15,051 nucleotides of DNA from Actinomycetota bacterium (GTDB lineage Bacteria; Actinomycetota; Actinomycetes; Nanopelagicales; Nanopelagicaceae): contig CANKCT010000005.1 in NCBI GenBank assembly GCA_947480465.1, positions 1 to 15,051 of the forward strand. Direction: 5' to 3'. The notes under the pieces are model-generated. The model did no database searches, was not told the origin of the DNA, and saw only the letters and a list, made by a program, of their open reading frames with translations. A program made the translations under genes and the position numbers. Positions 6,580 through 14,260 of this stretch are shown in pieces (the stretch's first letter is position 1; every line of letters begins with the position of its first letter).

Positions 6580-6591
6580 TGGGCGCGCCCA
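6580..6591. repeat. 12-bp perfect palindrome TGGGCGCGCCCA
   Basis: A perfect GC-rich palindrome stands out in AT-rich DNA, 6 nt after the stop codon of the vitamin-kinase gene and 38 nt before the pknL start. It has no loop or T-run, so it is a poor terminator; a protein-binding site is possible but unproven. Confidence 0.45.
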
Positions 6592-6616
6592 GCGCATGTC
6601 CTTGAGGCTTCATCCA

Positions 6617-6622
6617 TAAAAT
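6617..6622 (+). promoter_or_regulatory. Putative -10 box for leaderless pknL
   Basis: TAAAAT is followed by exactly 7 nt (TCATCTT) and then the ATG at 6630, with no Shine-Dalgarno in between, as expected for a transcript that begins at the start codon. No correctly spaced -35 was recognised. Confidence 0.5.
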
Positions 6623-6629
6623 TCATCTT

Positions 6630-8525
6630 ATGTCAGACCTTTCGGGAGAGCTCATTGATAATCGCTATCAATTAATTCGACAGGTGGCTACTGGTGGAAT
6701 GGCCTCAGTTTATGAGGCACTTGATACTCGTCTAGATCGCAAAGTTGCAGTAAAAATCATGCACGCACATCTTGCCCAAGATGAGGCTTACGTAAACCGT
6801 TTCATTCGAGAAGCTAAAGCTGCTGCTGCGTTATCTCATCCAAATATCGTTGCTGTTCAAGATCAAGGTTGGAATCAAAATGGGGCTCCTGCAGTATTCC
6901 TTGTGATGGAATTAATTGATGGAAGCACTTTGCGTGAGTATTTAAATGAACGTGGACGTTTTACCGTTAAAGATGCCATCAATTATTTGACCCCGATTTT
7001 AAGTGCGCTTGCTGCAGCTCATTCTATTGGCATTGTCCATCGCGATATAAAACCGGAAAATATTCTAATTTCGCGCGAAGGACGCGTAAAGATTGCTGAC
7101 TTTGGTTTAGCACGTGGAGAAATAATTGGATCAACCATGACAGCAGAGTCGAGCATCATTCTTGGTTCAGTTTCCTATCTATCCCCTGAACAGGTTCAAC
7201 GAGGCGTGGCCGACTCTCGCAGTGATGTTTATGCTGTCGGAATCATTGCTTTCGAATTACTTACGGGGCAGAAACCATTCGTTGGTGAAACGCCCATACA
7301 GATTGCCTATATGCATGTGAACCAAGATATTCCAAGCCTGCGCTCTGTGCGTAAAGAGATCCCTGAAGCTCTCGATGAACTCATAAGACGGGCAACCAGT
7401 AGGGACCCTGATTTACGCCCACGAGATGCGGCTACATTCCTGACTGAATTGGAAGTGATTGCATCTAACCTGGATCCAAAACAGAATCAGTTAAAACTGA
7501 ACCTAGATCTACCAGTCGAGGCAATTCGCGAAAAGCCTCGAACAAAACCTGAGCCAACTGCCATTTCCGAACCAAGTATTGAAATTTCTGAAAGTACGAA
7601 AGAAGTTCGTCGAAGTGCTGAAAAAAAGCGACGCGCTAGCAAACGCGTACGCCGAAACCGCAAAATTGCAGTTTTCTTAGCTGTCGCCTTAGGCGTTGGA
7701 GGTTGGTACGCACTTGTGGGTCCTGGCTCTCGAATCGTTGTCCCTTCAACCGTTGGAGGTAGCTACCAAGAGGCAATATCTGTGCTTACGCCTCTTGGTT
7801 TAACTAATATCGTGGTCGAAAAACGATTCGATGAAGAAATTCCATTAGGAACAATTATTGAATCTTCTCCCCCAGGTGGCGGGCGCATTGATCCCACAGC
7901 CACTGTGACTTTGGTGATTTCAAAGGGACTTGAGCGCTACATATTCCCGACCCTGACAGGTTTAACACCTGAAGCGGCAGCTAAAGCAATTGCAAAATAT
8001 CCACTGAGTGTAGGAACAACTTCACAAATGTATAGCGATGTTATTCCTAAGGGTTTTGTAATCACATCTCAGCCTAAATCAGGCGTCAAAGTAAAACGAG
8101 ATACAGCAGTCAATCTCATCATAAGTAAGGGACCAGAAACAATCCCGCTTGCTTCTTACGTTGGAAAAAGTGGTGAACAGGCTCTTAATGAACTAACTGA
8201 TGCTGGTTTTGAGGTTGTTAGCAATTATAAATTTAGCGAAAGTATTTTGGCTGGAGCGGTTGTTTCCCAAATGCCAGTGGGAGATATCGATGCACCAAAG
8301 AACTCAACAGTTACACTGGTGATCTCCAAAGGCTCTCAATATGTATTTATCCCTAATGTATTTTCGCTAGACGAAGCAAGTGCCATAAAGGCACTGAAAG
8401 ATCTCGAACTTAAGGTAAATGTCAAAAAATTGGGTGCTAAAAAAGTGAAGAAAACCACGAATATCTCACCCAAAGTTGGCAGCAAAGTTAAACGTGGCAG
8501 CACCGTCACAATTACCGTAGGGTAA
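6630..8525 (+). CDS. pknL: PASTA-domain transmembrane serine/threonine protein kinase (PknL/PknB type)
   Basis: This 631-residue Hanks-type kinase has an intact catalytic domain: Gly-rich loop TGGMASVY (21-28), VAVK with K42, E61, HRDIKPEN (137-144, catalytic D139), DFG (157-159) and SPEQ (185-188). The activation loop has Thr/Ser candidates (STMTAESS, 168-175). A very basic juxtamembrane stretch (about 323-345) leads to one membrane helix (about 345-364). Four extracellular PASTA repeats follow, starting near residues 367, 435, 502 and 569; the protein ends on VTITVG. PASTA domains sense peptidoglycan fragments or lipid II, so it should couple the cell-wall state to cytoplasmic phosphorylation. 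The ATG start is supported by a leaderless-type -10. The name PknL rather than PknB is inferred from the sequence around VKIMH and VQDQG and from the nearby class II DAHP synthase, and from absence of rodA/pbpA neighbours. It heads the operon with nfo, an EamA transporter and threonine aldolase. Confidence 0.92.
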   Translation: MSDLSGELIDNRYQLIRQVATGGMASVYEALDTRLDRKVAVKIMHAHLAQDEAYVNRFIREAKAAAALSHPNIVAVQDQGWNQNGAPAVFLVMELIDGSTLREYLNERGRFTVKDAINYLTPILSALAAAHSIGIVHRDIKPENILISREGRVKIADFGLARGEIIGSTMTAESSIILGSVSYLSPEQVQRGVADSRSDVYAVGIIAFELLTGQKPFVGETPIQIAYMHVNQDIPSLRSVRKEIPEALDELIRRATSRDPDLRPRDAATFLTELEVIASNLDPKQNQLKLNLDLPVEAIREKPRTKPEPTAISEPSIEISESTKEVRRSAEKKRRASKRVRRNRKIAVFLAVALGVGGWYALVGPGSRIVVPSTVGGSYQEAISVLTPLGLTNIVVEKRFDEEIPLGTIIESSPPGGGRIDPTATVTLVISKGLERYIFPTLTGLTPEAAAKAIAKYPLSVGTTSQMYSDVIPKGFVITSQPKSGVKVKRDTAVNLIISKGPETIPLASYVGKSGEQALNELTDAGFEVVSNYKFSESILAGAVVSQMPVGDIDAPKNSTVTLVISKGSQYVFIPNVFSLDEASAIKALKDLELKVNVKKLGAKKVKKTTNISPKVGSKVKRGSTVTITVG

Positions 8526-8529
8526 GCCG

Positions 8530-9390
8530 ATGCCTAAGCCACTTTCGCGTATCGGTGCACACACTCCCACCACTGGAGGAATGGCTAAGCGCTCAATTGA
8601 GTATGCACAAGTCACTGGCGCAGAAGTTATTCAAGTCTTTGCTTCTAGTCCGCGAATGTGGGCAATGCCGCCAGCTAAACCCGATTTGGATGAAGCTTTC
8701 AAAATTAAAGCATCCGAGTTGGATATTCATACATACGTGCATGCACCATTCCTCATTAACCTAGGGTCTCCCACTGAAACGACATACCTGAATTCACTCG
8801 CCTCAACGAAATATTCACTTCAACGCGCTACCGATATAAATGCGCTCGGTGTTGTGATTCATACAGGTTCAGCAGTTGATGTTAACTTCGTAGATCAGGC
8901 CTGGAAGCAAATCCATGAAGGAATGATGCCGATATTAAATGCCCTCGATGAAGATTCGCCATTTCTGCTTTTAGAGCCAACAGCTGGACAAGGTCAATCT
9001 CTTGTGAAAAAACTTGATGACTTAGAAAACTATTTGAAAGCACTTGAATATCACCCTAAAGTTGGCATCTGTCTGGATACCTGCCATGTATTTGCTGCTG
9101 GCCACGACATTGCTACTAAAGGCGGTATGGCAAAAACTTTGGATCTTCTTGTGGAAGTTGCTGGAGCAGAACGCTTTAAATTGATTCATGCAAATGACTC
9201 CATGGACGTTTGCGGTGCACTTAAAGACAGACATCAAAATATTGGTGACGGACATATCGGAGTGCAGCCATTTGCAGAACTTCTTGCGCATCCTGCAGCC
9301 GCCGGAGTACCGCTGGTGTTGGAAACTCCTGGACTAGAAGAAAAACACACTATTGAAGTTGCTCTATTAAAGGAACTTCGCGACAAATAA
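8530..9390 (+). CDS. nfo: Deoxyribonuclease IV (AP endonuclease, EndoIV family)
   Basis: This 286-residue TIM-barrel enzyme uses a trinuclear zinc site to cut DNA 5' to abasic sites and to repair oxidised 3' ends. Zinc-ligand motifs in order are IGAHTPTTGG at the N-terminus, LLLEPTAG, ICLDTCHVFAAGHD, LIHANDSMD, DRHQNIGDGHIG and the final LETPG. All family signatures are present and length is standard. The ATG lies 4 nt after the pknL stop and follows GGGTAAG. The stop TAA overlaps the next ATG by 1 nt (TAATG), so translation is coupled. Confidence 0.95.
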   Translation: MPKPLSRIGAHTPTTGGMAKRSIEYAQVTGAEVIQVFASSPRMWAMPPAKPDLDEAFKIKASELDIHTYVHAPFLINLGSPTETTYLNSLASTKYSLQRATDINALGVVIHTGSAVDVNFVDQAWKQIHEGMMPILNALDEDSPFLLLEPTAGQGQSLVKKLDDLENYLKALEYHPKVGICLDTCHVFAAGHDIATKGGMAKTLDLLVEVAGAERFKLIHANDSMDVCGALKDRHQNIGDGHIGVQPFAELLAHPAAAGVPLVLETPGLEEKHTIEVALLKELRDK

Positions 9391-10271
9391 TGACAAATGC
9401 ACGTCACCTTTTGCGAATGAAGTTGGCCCCCTGGGCGCTTCTCTCCGTTGCCATGGCATGGGGGTGGGCTTTTATCATCATGAAAGATGCCATCCAGCGA
9501 CAAAGTGTCAATAACTTTCTATTCACGCGCTTTACCCTGGCAGCTGTTGTAATGATTCTCATTCGTCCTCAAGTTATTAAGTTATTTACCCGTGATTTAC
9601 TCAAGCGCGCTGCCACTGCAGGCATCTTCCTAGGTTTTGGATACATTTTTCAGACTCTTGGCTTGGCGAGAACCGGCGCTGCAATCACTGGATTTGTTAC
9701 TGGTTTATATGTGGTGCTGACTCCATTATTTGCTTGGTTAATTTTAAAGGAGAGAATCAATAGATTTACTTGGTTCTGCATTGCCATTGCGACAGTTGGT
9801 CTCGGTTTGCTATCTATTCATGGCTTCTCTATTGGCTTTGGTGAGTTTTTAGTATTTGTCAGTGCAGTTTTTTATGGGCTCCATATTATTGCGTTGAGCC
9901 AATGGAGTTCTGGCAGAGATACCTACGCGATGACTGTTGTGCAACTTATGATGTGTGCAGTCTTGGCCGGTTTAGCATCCATTCCAGAAGGTTATTCACC
10001 TCCACCCGATGCTGGAGTTTGGGGAGTAGTCCTTTTCACCGCAGTCTTTGCAACAGCAATCGCTTTCATAATTCAAACATGGGCACAAGCTCACATGAGT
10101 TCAACCAAGGTTGCTGTGATACTGACTATGGAAGTTGTGTTTGCTGCGATTTTCGCTGTCATATTTGGTGGTGAACGCTTAACGATTCAACATACTATTG
10201 GAGGCGTGCTCATACTTACCTCTATGTATTTGATAGTCATGAAAGATGTAGAATCGCGCAATGACAATTGA
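9390..10271 (+). CDS. EamA/DMT-superfamily transporter
   Basis: This 293-residue protein consists almost wholly of hydrophobic helices, about ten, in two EamA-type halves. The first half starts WALLSVAMAWGWAFIIMKDA, typical of this family (about residues 15-34), and includes ARTGAAITGFVTGLYVVLTPLFAW. The second half includes TAVFATAIAFIIQTWAQ and the terminal VFAAIFAVIFGGERLT, a pattern seen at the same place in many DMT permeases. Members export or import amino acids, nucleotide precursors and other metabolites, and substrate cannot be read from sequence. Overlap by 11 nt with a threonine aldolase gene makes an amino acid such as threonine or glycine conceivable. Confidence 0.88.
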   Translation: MTNARHLLRMKLAPWALLSVAMAWGWAFIIMKDAIQRQSVNNFLFTRFTLAAVVMILIRPQVIKLFTRDLLKRAATAGIFLGFGYIFQTLGLARTGAAITGFVTGLYVVLTPLFAWLILKERINRFTWFCIAIATVGLGLLSIHGFSIGFGEFLVFVSAVFYGLHIIALSQWSSGRDTYAMTVVQLMMCAVLAGLASIPEGYSPPPDAGVWGVVLFTAVFATAIAFIIQTWAQAHMSSTKVAVILTMEVVFAAIFAVIFGGERLTIQHTIGGVLILTSMYLIVMKDVESRNDN

Positions 10272-11295
10272 TCTTCGTTCAGATACGGTAACCAAACCAA
10301 GCTTAGGCATGCGAGATGCAATTTCCCAAGCACCCGTTGGTGATGATGTTTATGGCGATGATCCAACGGTAAATTCTCTTGAAGAACGCGTTGCGCAAAT
10401 GTTTGGAAAAGAAGCTGGAGTATTTACTCCAACCGGTTCGCTGGCCAATCAATTAGCTATTCGAATTTTGGTAGCACCCGGTGAAGAATTACTGGCTGAA
10501 ACGAATTCACACATAGTCCGTGCCGAATTAGGTGCAGCGGCGGTCTTTAGTGGAATTACTACCCGAACGTGGCCCGCAACTCACGGACTTTTAGTTGCTC
10601 AGGATGCTCTCGACATAGCTAGGCCAGATTCCGGCCCTTACTTAGTCTCAACAACCGCTATTGCTGTAGAAAACACTCATAACTTTGGTGGTGGGACTGT
10701 CCAACCCATCGGTGAAATTGCTGCACTTCGCGAAGGTGCCGATGCCTTGGGTCTGGCACTTCACTTGGACGGTGCTCGAATCTGGAACGCACACATTTCA
10801 AGCGGAGTTTCTTTCGCTGATTACGGAAAGTACTTTGACACCATCAGCGTTTGTTTGTCTAAAGGCTTAGGTGCACCTGTTGGTTCCATCATGCTTTCAA
10901 CGAAGGAACGTGTGAGTAAGGCACGAATCTGGCGGAAACGTTATGGCGCTGGGATGCGCCAAGTTGGCCTATTGGCCGCTGCCGGACATTACGCGCTCGA
11001 TAACAATATCCAACGTCTAGTCGAAGATCATCGCCGCGCAAAAGAGCTCGCGGTTGCAATTGCAACAATTGACTCAACCTTAATTGATCCGTCAACCGTA
11101 ACGACAAATATCGTTGGTCTTGATTTAGCAAACACTTCATTAACTGCAGCAGAACTAGCAAAACGCTGCAGAGAAGCTGGTTTATGGATTAGTGCACTTG
11201 GCCCTAAGTATGCCCGATTAGTTACTCACATGGATTTTGATGATGCAATGTGCAATGAAGCAATTGAGGTATTAAAAAAAGCCCTCGTGGCGTAG
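10261..11295 (+). CDS. ltaE: Low-specificity L-threonine aldolase
   Basis: This 344-residue fold-type I PLP enzyme cleaves L-threonine and L-allo-threonine to glycine and acetaldehyde. The N-terminus IDLRSDTVTKP and GDDVYGDDPTVN are classic for the family. LHLDGARIWNA gives the PLP-ring-binding Asp/Arg region, and SVCLSKGLGAPVGS contains the Schiff-base lysine, K201. Length is normal. The ATG lies 11 nt inside the end of the EamA transporter gene. Its 3' end overlaps the convergent alkyltransferase gene by 24 nt. In a streamlined genome this enzyme may be a source of glycine from threonine. Confidence 0.94.
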   Translation: MTIDLRSDTVTKPSLGMRDAISQAPVGDDVYGDDPTVNSLEERVAQMFGKEAGVFTPTGSLANQLAIRILVAPGEELLAETNSHIVRAELGAAAVFSGITTRTWPATHGLLVAQDALDIARPDSGPYLVSTTAIAVENTHNFGGGTVQPIGEIAALREGADALGLALHLDGARIWNAHISSGVSFADYGKYFDTISVCLSKGLGAPVGSIMLSTKERVSKARIWRKRYGAGMRQVGLLAAAGHYALDNNIQRLVEDHRRAKELAVAIATIDSTLIDPSTVTTNIVGLDLANTSLTAAELAKRCREAGLWISALGPKYARLVTHMDFDDAMCNEAIEVLKKALVA

Positions 11296-11745
11296 TAACC
11301 ACTCTTTCTTATCTACCCCATAAGCATAATTTCCGAGTGCTCCCCCGGTCTTAACGATTCGATGACATGGAACTACTAACATAATGGCGTTATTTGCACA
11401 CGCACTTCCGGCCGCTCGCACTGCAGCTGATGAGCCTGATTTATGTGCCAAATCAGCATAAGAAATAACTTTTCCGGCGCTCACTTTTCGCATAGATTTC
11501 CAAGCGGCCTGTGAAAATGCCGCGCCTGGTTGGCGGACTTTGATTGCATTTATTGCCGTTAAATCACCATCAAAGTATTCTGAAATCAACTCTGAAATTA
11601 CTGGAATTGATTTAACAGTTTTGAAATCTTCATCAACATTAAATGCCGAAACGGTAGATAAGTTTGCTCCAATAAGTATTTGGTCATCTGCCAATAGATT
11701 AAGCGTCCCTATTGGGGTCTTCATTGATGTTACTAAAAGGGGCAT
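11272..11745 (-). CDS. ogt: Methylated-DNA-[protein]-cysteine S-methyltransferase
   Basis: This suicide repair protein moves alkyl groups from O6-alkylguanine to its own cysteine. The active-site motif is VVPCHRIV with Cys127 (counting from the chosen start). It is preceded by the DNA-binding helix region KVISYADLAHKSGSSAAVRAAGSACANN, given here in full because its RAxG(S/x)A core contains the arginine finger, and followed by GGALGNYAYG and the C-terminal KKEWLLRHE. ATG 11745 (MPLLVTSMKTPIG) gives 157 residues and is preferred: the longer frame back to 11811 lies inside aroG and is not family-like, and a TAATTT box sits 7 nt upstream. ATG 11724 (MKTPIG) is also possible. It follows aroG by 10 nt on the same strand. 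Only the alkyltransferase domain is present, without Ada regulatory domains. Confidence 0.92.
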   Translation of the reverse strand: MPLLVTSMKTPIGTLNLLADDQILIGANLSTVSAFNVDEDFKTVKSIPVISELISEYFDGDLTAINAIKVRQPGAAFSQAAWKSMRKVSAGKVISYADLAHKSGSSAAVRAAGSACANNAIMLVVPCHRIVKTGGALGNYAYGVDKKEWLLRHEGFF

Positions 11746-11752
11746 AAGGATT

Positions 11753-11758
11753 AAATTA
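11753..11758 (-). promoter_or_regulatory. Putative internal -10 box for ogt, overlapping the aroG stop
   Basis: Minus-strand TAATTT is followed by AATCCTT (7 nt) and then the ATG at 11745. Its first three bases are the TAA stop codon of aroG. This matches the leaderless pattern seen at other genes here and supports 11745 as the ogt start, though simple read-through from aroG is also possible. Confidence 0.4.
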
Positions 11759-13102
11759 GCGGTCCCGCAACATTTCAGCAACCAAAAAGGCAAGTTCGAG
11801 TGATTGAGCATGGTTCAACCTTGGATCGCAGGCACTCTCATAACGTGTGGCTAAATCTTCATGAGAAATTTTCTCTCCACCACCAACACATTCAGTAACA
11901 TCGTCGCCAGTTAGTTCAATGTGAATGCCACCAGGATGGGTGCCAAGAGCTTTATGTACTTCAAAAAATCCCTTTACTTCATCCATAACATCATCAAAAC
12001 TTCGGGTCTTATATCCGGTTGGTGCTTCATATGTGTTGCCATGCATCGGATCGCAGACCCACAAAGGTGTTGCACCTGATTTAGTAATTCCCTCAACAAG
12101 TGCTGGAAGTACTTCGCGAATTTTGCCAGCACCCATGCGGGTAATAAAAGTAATTCGGCCAGGTTCACGATTTGGATCTAGCTTATCGATTAGCGCTAAC
12201 GCATCATCTACCGTTGACTTAGGTCCAAGTTTTATACCGATTGGGTTGCGCACCTTTGAAGCAAAATCAACATGTGCGCCATCTAGCTGGCGAGTTCTTT
12301 CGCCTATCCAAATGAAGTGACCAGAAACGTCATATGGATTACCGGTTCTCGAATCAATACGAGTGAGAGCTTTTTCGTACTCTAAAATAAGAGCTTCATG
12401 GCTAGAGAAGAAGTCAACCGACTTAAATGATTCTGGATCCACTCCTGCGGATTGCATAAATGCCAATGCTCGTCCGATTTCATTTGCCATTTGTTCATAA
12501 CGTTCACCTACTGATGAGTCACGAATAAATCCCTTATTCCATTCATGAACCTGGCGTAAATCAGCAAACCCACCTTGCGTGAACGCGCGCACTAAATTCA
12601 AAGTTGCAGCTGATGTGTTGTACACGCGAACTAAGCGATGAGGATCGGGAGTTCGCGCACTTTCAGTAAACTCAAGATCATTGACCGCATCTCCGCGATA
12701 GGCTGGCAAAGTTACATCTCCGCGAACTTCAACATCATTAGAACGAGGCTTGGCGAACTGCCCAGCCATTCGTCCAACTTTGATCACTGGCAGACTGGAG
12801 TGATACTGCAACACTGCTGCCATCTGCAAAATTGTTTTAATTCGATTGCGAATTGAATCAGCAGTAGCCGCTGCGAAAGTTTCTGCACAATCGCCACCTT
12901 GTAACCAAAATGCATCACCTTTAGCAGCAACTGCAATACGTGCCTTCAAATCATCACATTCCCCAGCGAAAACCAACGGTGGAAAAGATTTTAATTCCGC
13001 CACCGCAGCTTTAATTGCTGGGCCTTCTGGACCACCGGGCCAGTTCGGCTGTTGGGCTGCAACTAAGCCCGGTGTAAAAAGGTTCTCAAGTGATGAGTTC
13101 AT
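11756..13102 (-). CDS. aroG: 3-deoxy-7-phosphoheptulonate synthase, class II
   Basis: This DAHP synthase condenses phosphoenolpyruvate with erythrose 4-phosphate, the first step of the shikimate pathway to aromatic amino acids, folate and quinones. The class II (plant/actinobacterial) form is clear from FAGECDDLKARI, FWLQGGDCAETF (metal-binding Cys), KVGRMAGQFAKPRS, LPAYRGDAVN, HFIWIGERTRQLDGAH, NPIGIKLGP, ITRMGAGKIREVLP, VCDPMHGNT, GGIHIELTGDDVTECVGGG and CDPRLN. Length, 448 residues, is close to characterised class II enzymes. ATG 13102 is preceded by a leaderless-type -10 and not by a Shine-Dalgarno. It lies between pfp (42-nt gap upstream) and ogt on the same strand. Confidence 0.96.
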   Translation of the reverse strand: MNSSLENLFTPGLVAAQQPNWPGGPEGPAIKAAVAELKSFPPLVFAGECDDLKARIAVAAKGDAFWLQGGDCAETFAAATADSIRNRIKTILQMAAVLQYHSSLPVIKVGRMAGQFAKPRSNDVEVRGDVTLPAYRGDAVNDLEFTESARTPDPHRLVRVYNTSAATLNLVRAFTQGGFADLRQVHEWNKGFIRDSSVGERYEQMANEIGRALAFMQSAGVDPESFKSVDFFSSHEALILEYEKALTRIDSRTGNPYDVSGHFIWIGERTRQLDGAHVDFASKVRNPIGIKLGPKSTVDDALALIDKLDPNREPGRITFITRMGAGKIREVLPALVEGITKSGATPLWVCDPMHGNTYEAPTGYKTRSFDDVMDEVKGFFEVHKALGTHPGGIHIELTGDDVTECVGGGEKISHEDLATRYESACDPRLNHAQSLELAFLVAEMLRDR

Positions 13103-13109
13103 AGGGATA

Positions 13110-13115
13110 AGAGTA
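13110..13115 (-). promoter_or_regulatory. Putative -10 box for leaderless aroG
   Basis: On the minus strand TACTCT is followed by 7 nt (TATCCCT) and the ATG at 13102. This indicates aroG can be transcribed separately from the PFK gene 42 nt upstream. No -35 box was recognised. Confidence 0.45.
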
Positions 13116-13144
13116 GAGAGTTCTTAGGTCGGCGTGTGATGCCA

Positions 13145-14170
13145 TTAACCAAAGAAAATCTCGGCCTCCTTATAGCGCTCAATCGGTACCAGCTTAAGCT
13201 TTTCAGTGGCTGATGCGAGTGGTACACGGACAATATCGGTTCCGTGAAGTGCAACCATCTTTCCCCAATCACCTTCATGTGCAGCTGTGATTGCTTGAAG
13301 ACCAAAGCGTGTTGCAAGAACGCGATCAAATGCCGTTGGAGTTCCACCACGTTGGATGTGGCCTAGGACCGATGTACGGGCTTCCTTGCCAGTCTTGGTT
13401 TCAATCTCCTGTGCTAACCAATCGCCAATTCCTGCGAGCTTTACGTGTCCAAAGGAATCAAGACTTTGATCTTTGACTGCCATGTCGCCATCTTGTGGAA
13501 TAGCACCTTCTGCTACAACGATAATTGGTGCATAGTGTGACTTGAAGCGAGACTCTACCCATTCGCAGACTTTGTCTACCGAAAACTTTTGCTCTGGAAT
13601 TAAAATACAAGCAGCGCCACCAGCTAGACCTGCATGGAGTGCTATCCAACCTGCATGGCGACCCATTACTTCAACGATTAATGCACGGTGGTGAGACTCC
13701 GCAGTTGTGTGCAAGCGATCGATTGCTTCAACGGCAATATTTACTGCAGTGTCAAAACCAAATGTGTAATCAGTGTTGTCTAGATCATTATCAATTGTCT
13801 TTGGAACTCCAACGACTTTAACGCCAAGTGAATCAAGTTTTGTCGCGACGCCTAAAGTATCTTCTCCACCAATTGCAATCAGCGCATCAATTCCAGCTTT
13901 AGCTAGATTATCTTTAATTTTTTCGACGCCGTTTTCAATTTTAAAAGGGTTAGTGCGCGAGGATCCAAGGATTGTTCCTCCGCGTGGCAAGATGCCTCTC
14001 GTTGTTTCAAGAGTGAGGGGCATTGTTATGCCCTCCAGTGGACCTTTCCAGCCATCACGGAATCCGACAAACTCGTGTCCGTACTCTTTTACACCTTTAC
14101 GAACCACCGCACGGATAACAGCATTTAATCCTGGGCAATCTCCACCACCAGTAAGCACACCAATACGCAT
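13145..14170 (-). CDS. pfp: 6-phosphofructokinase, probably pyrophosphate-dependent
   Basis: This 341-residue group III-type phosphofructokinase phosphorylates fructose 6-phosphate to fructose 1,6-bisphosphate. The donor-binding N-terminus is GVLTGGGDCPGLNAVIR, followed by GSSRTNP, IGGEDTLG (residues 100-107) and GVPKTIDNDLDNTDYTFGFDTA (catalytic D127, D129), listed as its key residues. By E. coli numbering, which fits this protein without offset, position 104 is Asp (Gly in ATP-PFK) and position 124 is Lys (Gly in ATP-PFK). This pair is the established mark of PPi use, and PPi-PFKs are known in actinomycetes. GRHAGWIAL and HIQRGGTPTAFDR are also present. GGAG (in GTGGAG) sits 6 nt before ATG 14170, so unlike its neighbours this gene has a normal leader and ribosome-binding site. 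The reaction would be reversible and could work in gluconeogenesis too. Confidence 0.93.
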   Translation of the reverse strand: MRIGVLTGGGDCPGLNAVIRAVVRKGVKEYGHEFVGFRDGWKGPLEGITMPLTLETTRGILPRGGTILGSSRTNPFKIENGVEKIKDNLAKAGIDALIAIGGEDTLGVATKLDSLGVKVVGVPKTIDNDLDNTDYTFGFDTAVNIAVEAIDRLHTTAESHHRALIVEVMGRHAGWIALHAGLAGGAACILIPEQKFSVDKVCEWVESRFKSHYAPIIVVAEGAIPQDGDMAVKDQSLDSFGHVKLAGIGDWLAQEIETKTGKEARTSVLGHIQRGGTPTAFDRVLATRFGLQAITAAHEGDWGKMVALHGTDIVRVPLASATEKLKLVPIERYKEAEIFFG

Positions 14171-14202
14171 TTTTTACTCCACTTAGAAATTTTCATTGAT
14201 GA

Positions 14203-14219
14203 AGGGCTAAATTCGCCCT
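14203..14219 (-). other. Small stem-loop in the leader/promoter region of the PFK gene
   Basis: AGGGC (14203-14207) and GCCCT (14215-14219) form a 5-bp stem with a 7-nt loop, about 33 nt before the PFK start on the minus strand. It is too short and lacks a T-run for a terminator; it may be an operator or a leader structure, or chance. Confidence 0.25.
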
Positions 14220-14248
14220 ACCTGTGGTCAACGCTGACTGGGACAGTC

Positions 14249-14254
14249 TAGCCT
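14249..14254 (+). promoter_or_regulatory. Putative -10 box for leaderless xylulokinase gene
   Basis: TAGCCT is followed by 6 nt and the ATG at 14261, with no Shine-Dalgarno between. Same arrangement as at pknL, aroG, ogt and crtYc. The 90-nt divergent gap (14171-14260) therefore probably holds both the PFK and xylB promoters. Confidence 0.4.
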
Positions 14255-14260
14255 TGTGCT

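Noticed and set aside
11746..11811. N-terminal extension of the alkyltransferase to ATG 11811
   Set aside because: Overlaps the aroG 3' end, the extra residues do not resemble the family, and a better start with a nearby -10 exists at 11745.
11925..12320. 131-residue plus-strand open frame
   Set aside because: Lies fully antisense to the strongly supported aroG gene and has no family-like motifs.
13131..13143. GGC/GCC inverted repeat between the PFK and aroG genes as a terminator
   Set aside because: Only three base pairs, no T-run on the minus strand.
13773..14186. 137-residue plus-strand open frame
   Set aside because: Antisense to the PFK coding region; composition mirrors the reverse of that gene.
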